This document shows positions 59,108 to 64,000 of a stretch of DNA of 64,000 nt, piece after piece; the stretch's first letter is position 1, and every line of letters starts with the position of its first letter. This DNA is from Enoplolaimus lenunculus (lineage: Eukaryota; Nematoda; Enoplea; Enoplida; Thoracostomopsidae): assembly GCA_030248215.1 (NCBI GenBank), contig JASANG010000838.1:1-64000 (forward strand), given 5' to 3'. Position numbers and translations under genes: made by a program. The notes below the pieces were generated by a model. That model saw nothing but the letters and a program-made list of their open reading frames with translations. It ran no database searches and was not told the DNA's origin.

Positions 59108-59944
59108 CTTGACCTGAAATCGTTTTCGGTCCTATGTAGATATTAAGGCACTTCTTTGGTCTAGAACAGAAAAATCAGGGAATAGGATTTTTGAGAAACA
59201 GTTTAAAATAATGTGTTCAGCTAGTCCTGAAAATTCTAAGAATTTATAATTTAACTATATATAGTCGTGTAAAATTTTTTTCGACTTTTCAAATTTTCAT
59301 AAGCAGTGAGACTTGGATGAAAAATGAAGAGTTTGCTCCTGAAAGTTTAAGATAAGAATATCGTTCGAACCCACTGGACCAAAAAATTGTACAGGTATAT
59401 GCAGATTTTCGCTAAGTGCGACCAATAAATTAGTTACTGCTGGAAAAAGTTATTTTAACACAAAAATTATTTTTATGCCTTTTTAACAATGATAGATAAT
59501 TTCTGTTTTGAACCGAAACTCAAGTAAGTTTAAAGCAGAATGATTGAAACACGCTAGTGTTTACAATATATGTTTCAAGCATCGAGAATGCACGCTTTTT
59601 GAAAGTTTTGCAGAATGTTCTCTGCAGGAAAGCAGAGCTGGAATGCGGTAACTTACGTATAGAATATCCTAATTAGCCGCTTCGACACCATACACAAATT
59701 GGACAGCTAAACGTCTCGTTTAAGTTGTTATTAAAAGTTTGATTTTTGTAATTTTTCGAAAAAATTGTATTACAAATATGTAATTACCATAGCTAGTCGA
59801 TATTATTGTGTGATGCTAATGACACCGTGCAATTGATTACGTGTCACTGCGAAGTTTGTTCTGCTGAAATTGCTAAGACAGTAATATTTTGTAATAACTC
59901 CCATGCATTATAGCTTAGAACAGGCTACTTTTTAGTGGATTGCA
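59108..59944. promoter_or_regulatory. Upstream region of NYN gene with 3' splice site
   Basis: GATTTCAG ends at 59114, giving a 3' splice site 6 bases upstream of the NYN gene's ATG on the minus strand. It is either the end of a 5' UTR intron or a trans-splice acceptor. No TATA or coding exon is evident in the rest. Confidence 0.5.
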
Positions 59945-60430
59945 ATGGAGCAAGTGTACGCATCGTTAGAATATCGCCGACTAAAGTCCGATTTAGCCAT
60001 GTTGTATAAGCTTATTTTTAAGGAACTTGATCTGCATATAGATAGCTGTTTGCAGTTTTCTGGAACTTCTCGCACCAGGAAAAACGACCTTAGCTTGAAT
60101 TTTCCGAAGTTCTTTAATTTAGCTGGTCGTGGTTCGTTCTTCTATCGGGTTGTATCCTTCTGGAATAGCCTACCTAACAATATAAATGGGCTACCGGTTC
60201 CCCGAGCAGGTTCTCTTGCCCAGTTTCTTCGACGACTCCCCCGCGACGCACTTAAAAAATTTCTGAAGTATGACCGCCATGAACAGTTAACCTTATAGAT
60301 CGATTTCGGTTGGATGTTAGAGAGGTTTGCCCCTCCTTTCCAACTTATTTTATTTACCTATTCATATTCGTATCTTAAATACGCATGTATGTTTAATCGG
60401 TGAATAAACTTTTGACTTTGACTTTGAACT
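59945..60430 (+). mobile_element. 3' end of a non-LTR retrotransposon (CR1/Jockey-like)
   Basis: 117 codons at 59945-60298 read LEYRRLKSDLAMLYK and then SFFYRVVSFWNSLPNNI, the conserved C-terminal end of CR1/Jockey-type reverse transcriptases. Then come a short 3' UTR, AATAAA at 60403, and a tail of TTGAC/TTTGAC repeats at 60411-60427. The reverse transcriptase core and ORF1 are missing, the usual 5' truncation. It lies between the NYN gene and PEX3. Confidence 0.9.
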
Positions 60431-61923
60431 CTCAACATGCCTTTCGTATAACAGTCAGTTGCTTTTATAAGTTATCTCAATTGAGCGCCAGCAGAACATG
60501 TTATTTGAATTATTTAGCAACGTTTGAATTGTATTTTCTTGATGAATAGCTTAAATACGTCACGGCACAGAACACAATTTGGAAAAGTTTCTCGACTTCA
60601 CATCATCAAATTGTAATGGTAAAGATAGCTAAAATAGTCGAGCACCTATGCGTGACATTTTTTATTCGATAATCAATAGACGCAATTTGTAATCTTGCAA
60701 TATTGAAATATTTACTAATCAAGTTTCAGAAACATAATATTTTAAAACTCAAAAAATATCCTCTTCCAATGAAGAATGCTAGACTAGATCACTTATAAAC
60801 TGAACATTGTAAAACAAAACAACCGCTAAAATTAAGCTGATAGGTGATGTCCGCTGGGCCCATATGTTTCTTGTTTCACTGACCGCAAGCGTGTTAACAC
60901 TGAAAGACAGCCGTCAAAGATAAAGATGACAACTATTTTCATAGAAGTTATGGAGCCAATATTATAAGCATTACCTACTGATCTATCGTCAAACTAACCC
61001 TTGTTTAAACTCTTTTACTTGCTTCAAGCGAAAAATATTACAATCTGTCCGTTCTAGGGGCACTTTTACCTAGTAAATTATAGTTTTTATATGTTGTCAT
61101 ATTTTGAATTTTATGAAGTTTTCCTTTGCCACTAGCTACGGGCTTTCTGCAATGCAGTTCATACATAAGCAATATCAGCTTTTACGCAAATAGATTGATC
61201 AGAATGTTAATTTAAATCCAATGCGCTCATATTATCACATGTATCAGAAAACACCAAACATTTTATTCAACCGGGCCCGTGCTTCCGTCCCGGGTAAAAT
61301 TCTGGCCTCGGAACATGTCTAATATGTATATAAGTTTACATGTTGAAGCTGTCTCGGCTGTCACGACCAACACCCTGTCACATTATTCTTGTTATATTGC
61401 CTACTTGTGTGCCAATACAAGTCTGCTTTATTTGTCTTAGTTATGACTATTTCAATGTCATGCATTACCATATGCGCTTTAACCATTATTTTCAGGCACT
61501 AAAATCTCCAGTTTCTAATCAAATTCACTGCGTCACCCATGCAGGCAGCTTCTAACCAGCTGGTGTGAACTGTATTTATTACCACACTTTTCCATAAAAT
61601 TTAGGCAACTGACAAATAAATAGATAGCTAAAGGTAAATAAGCGTATTTCATTTCTGTGTAACAATTATTGCCACGTAGTAGGTAATAGGTTTTCTAAAA
61701 TTACCTACATAAATGTCAATTGTACCGTGCAGCATTTGTATTGTTGCTAGAAGGATTTGTACCGTCAAGAACACATGATGTGTTTTTGAAGTGTGGAGAT
61801 TGTGTTTAGAAGCTGATGCGTTAGACCGTTATGTGCATGTTGGGAATGTGGTGTAACATGTGTATATAATGGAAGACACATGCATACATGTGTACATATA
61901 GTACAAGAGAACAATATGATGTC
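60431..61923. other. Intergenic stretch, nothing recognised
   Basis: AT-rich sequence with only short frames (71 codons or fewer) without domains. No repeats shared with the rest of the window were noticed. Confidence 0.4.
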
Positions 61924-61995
61924 GACCGCGTAGTGTAATGGGTAACGCGCTTCACTCGATAGGGAGAGGTCCGAGGTGCGATTCCCTGCGCGGTC
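61924..61995 (+). tRNA. tRNA-Arg-like gene or tRNA-derived pseudogene
   Basis: 72 bases with a perfect 7-pair acceptor stem (GACCGCG with CGCGGTC). The A box TAGTGTAATGG fits the consensus exactly; the B box GGTGCGATTCC has one change from GGTTCGANTCC. The body resembles tRNA-Arg(TCG), but the anticodon arm is poor: the loop reads CTCGATA (CGA in register) and the last stem pair fails. The T stem also has mismatches. A tRNA-derived pseudogene or SINE head fits at least as well as a working gene. Confidence 0.45.
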
Positions 61996-62197
61996 ATGTG
62001 TTTCGGAGTGTCGGTGAACTTTTTGTACTTAGATTCTGATTTCTCTTGAGGCTGAACTAAACTTGAACAGCCTTAACTGAGAATCATTTGGAAACCCTGG
62101 ACCAGGATACGACCCCTGTAAAAATCATGGCCACGAATGTAGCTGTGTCCAATTATTCGTTGAAACAATTTAAGGTACTAAGTATTTATGAAAAATT

Positions 62198-63282
62198 ATG
62201 GATTTTTTAAAAAATCATCGAGGCAAAATAGCGCTTACTGTTGGTGCGATCTGTGGGTCAGCTGCATATCATCTGTATTCCAGATACTATTCTCAAAGTG
62301 CAGCTGAGTTACTTGATAGATATTTGGTTAGTGTTCATTTTAGACGCCATTTGACATATGCATGATTTCGTTCCAGAGTCAAACAGCGTTTTCTCAAACT
62401 GCTTCGTTAATTGTGATTGTGAAAGTGTAGTATACTTTAGTTTAATTTTCAGTTCGTTAAGCATTTGCTTAATTGTATATATTCTAACTAGATTATTTCA
62501 GTTTCCGAACGACCGTATTTCACATGATAACGCTGAAGACACAGACAAACGGGTGAATTATCTTTTCGCTTCGAATCAAGCAACTGCAAATGCATCTGTT
62601 GTTGAGTTGTTACCTAAAATCACGTTAGTTTTAATTTGAAATTTTATGTTTGAAATAATATGATTAGATCTGAATATTGTGGCATGCGGATGGATGAATG
62701 CAAATAAACCTGATGTTTATGCAGCATATCACTAAAATGCTGATGCATATTTACTGCTTGCAGATACAGAAGTCTTAGAACCTGGAAAAATCAACATGCA
62801 GAAACTTTTGTAAATGGAATAACCAATATACATGTAGCGTATAGAGTTAAGGTATTATACAAAATAAAGCTAAGAGCTTAGTAGCTGATAACAATGTGGT
62901 GTGACTCAGTCGTAGCGCGCTGCACTGCAAATCTTTTCAGAAACAGAAAACTGAAAACTGTCATACGCCAGCCTATCCAAATTATATCAAATATCTTATA
63001 GAGATACGTAGATCGACAATACTGCATTATTGTGGATTTTTAATGAATTTCAAGGAATAAAATCAATGAATTGTACAACGTTGAAGCCATGGCTGATTCT
63101 TTGAAAACTGGTGGTATTAGCGTAACCGAAACAAAAGATATATGGAATCGTATGAAAGTGCAAGCATTTACACGAGTGGTTGTCTGGATTTATGGAGCGT
63201 CGCTGCTAATTATCGTCGTTAAACTACAAATTAGCATTCTTGGTTCTAGAACTAGAATCCGGTGTCAAGTATGCAATATTTA
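62198..63282 (+). CDS. PEX3: Peroxin PEX3, 5' part, continues past the window
   Basis: PEX3 is the peroxisomal membrane anchor that docks PEX19 to insert membrane proteins. Exons: 62198-62326, 62502-62623 and 63055 to about 63282. Phases 0 and 2 agree. Exon 1 gives MDFLKNHRGKIALTVGAI, a short basic start and a transmembrane helix (about 10-28), as in PEX3. Exon 2 gives LFASNQATANASVVELLP, matching human FESNQRTCNMTVLSMLP. Exon 3 gives DIWNRMKVQAFTRVVVWIYG and VVKLQISILG, matching IWEDLKIISFTRSTVAVYS and LRVQLNIIGG. The exon 3 donor is uncertain (ILG|GTTCTA or CAA|GTATGC). Later exons are beyond the window or beyond the insertion at 63350. A 64-bp 5' region contains AATTTAAG and ACTAAG, possible acceptors. 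Confidence 0.88.
62890..62935 (+). repeat. Possible tRNA-like SINE scrap in PEX3 intron 2
   Basis: GTGTGACTCAGTCGTAGCGC followed by GCTGCACTGCAAATC looks like a decayed A-box region. Too short to classify. Confidence 0.25.
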
Positions 63283-63343
63283 ACGTATCCTAGTCAATGG
63301 GGATTCGTTTGCAACGCTAACCTTTATTTGGTCCAAATAAGAC

Positions 63344-63410
63344 ATGTTTATGCTGGCTTCTCCACAGCTTGAAAATTTCCGCCGGGGGCGTTTCCTGGGG
63401 GGGCAGCTAA
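63344..63410 (+). repeat. G-rich repeat segment shared with 54185-54236
   Basis: CTTCTCCACAGCTTGAAAAT and CCGCCGGGGGCGTTTCC words match the reverse complement of 54185-54236. Beyond this the region is rich in GGGG runs. It starts the inserted block in PEX3. Confidence 0.8.
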
Positions 63411-63566
63411 TTTTGCTGGGGGCAGTTTTCCTGAGGGGCCCTCAGATGATCTGGGGGGTCCTGTGGGGCAGGCTTAAAATTTTGCAAACCGACCTTTTGG
63501 ACCATTTTTTTATTCTAGATCGTGTTTCCAACTCAACTGAAGATAACTCATCGCTCAAAATGACAA

Positions 63567-63725
63567 AAATTCCCCGCAAACGCTAATAATAATTTTAACT
63601 AATATTACTGACAACTTTATCAGAAGTTGAAAGAAGCACAATTATATAAAATATAGATAATCTATATATAATTGAAACTGTGATTAACGTATATTTTATA
63701 TATTAGTCACAGCTTCAGTTTATCA
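63567..63725 (+). repeat. Repeat segment shared with 53499-53655
   Basis: Direct copy of the segment beside the LINE fragment. Together with 63344-63410 it shows the two loci share both pieces, but in different relative orientation. Confidence 0.85.
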
Positions 63726-63871
63726 TAAGGCTCAGGCGGGTTGAACTTGTTGTTGCAAGGTACTTTCGCGTGCTGTATGCCCTGAAACGGTCTTTATATA
63801 ATTGTGCTTTTTTCAGTTCATTATTGAATTGTACTAGTTACTACCGGTATTTGTAACGCTATTAAAAAATT

Positions 63872-64000
63872 ATGAGTACTCAGCGTAATATAAAATCACA
63901 TTTTGCCGAATGTCCGCCTCAAAAGAAGTCCAGGTCTTTACGTTTTAACATTGAAAATTTTTGGCTTAAAACAGTCCTGGGGGCCCCCAGCAAAAAAATT
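63872..64000 (+). CDS. Possible start of a hAT-type transposase, cut by window end
   Basis: 43 codons open to the window edge, starting MSTQRNIKSHFAECPPQKK and followed by a basic Ser/Arg stretch. Short N termini of the type xxIxSFFxxxPxKKxR are typical of hAT/ZMYM-like transposases. No zinc finger or catalytic part is within the window. It could equally be a chance frame. Given the many hAT MITEs nearby, an autonomous relative would be expected somewhere in the genome. Confidence 0.3.
   Translation, partial: MSTQRNIKSHFAECPPQKKSRSLRFNIENFWLKTVLGAPSKKI

Noticed and set aside
62762-62850. Extra PEX3 exon after ACTGCTTGCAG
   Set aside because: It enters in phase 2 but leaves in phase 0, so exon 3 (needs phase 2) would be out of frame. 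Direct joining of exons 2 and 3 matches PEX3 in length and sequence.

Overview
The window is animal nuclear DNA: AT-rich, gene-dense and full of introns. Six multi-exon protein genes can be modelled from GT/AG sites with consistent phase, and the space between and inside them is filled with short non-autonomous transposons (MITEs), inverted repeats and a few LINE scraps. I favour a nematode, perhaps an early-branching one, at about 60% confidence. The reasons are short T-rich acceptors ending TTTCAG or TTTTAG, 3' splice sites 2 to 14 bases upstream of several start codons (as in spliced-leader trans-splicing), scattered runs of TTAGGC (the nematode telomere hexamer), a UGT with nematode-like motifs, and an RRM/F-box/LRR gene that recalls C. 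elegans EEED8.10. Another invertebrate such as a tunicate is not excluded. Layout: 1-7463 is a large inverted-repeat block with three copies of one non-coding family and clear assembly problems (a poly-T/poly-G insertion and a 485-base stretch with one G). 7464-9579 is intergenic with a MITE. 9580-13468 (minus) is an unrecognised three-exon gene whose second intron holds a near-perfect hairpin element. 13469-15854 is repeat-rich intergenic DNA. 15855-20920 (minus) is a complete six-exon UDP-glycosyltransferase. 20921-24960 carries several MITEs, two with target-site duplications. 24960-28072 is a 3.1 kb nested inverted element with 31-bp minisatellites. 28160-28560 holds a cluster of ATATCATRTGATAT-like palindromes. 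29863-39418 (plus) is a 15-exon RRM/F-box/LRR gene. 39419-42890 is intergenic with MITEs, one being a textbook hAT MITE. 42891-45791 (plus) is a six-exon paraoxonase-like gene. 47588-59107 (minus) is an 11-exon NYN endonuclease of the N4BP1/KHNYN type, with a satellite/LINE block in one intron. 59945-60430 is the 3' end of a LINE. 61924-61995 is a tRNA-Arg-like sequence. 62198 onward (plus) is the start of PEX3, running off the window, with a probable hAT transposase start at 63872. The genes do not form one pathway. UGT (conjugation), the paraoxonase-like protein and PEX3 (peroxisome membrane assembly) are metabolic or organelle genes; the NYN protein is an RNA endonuclease; the RRM/F-box/LRR protein joins RNA binding to a probable SCF ubiquitin-ligase receptor. 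The main common thread is the mobile DNA: MITE ends sit against splice sites in at least two genes.
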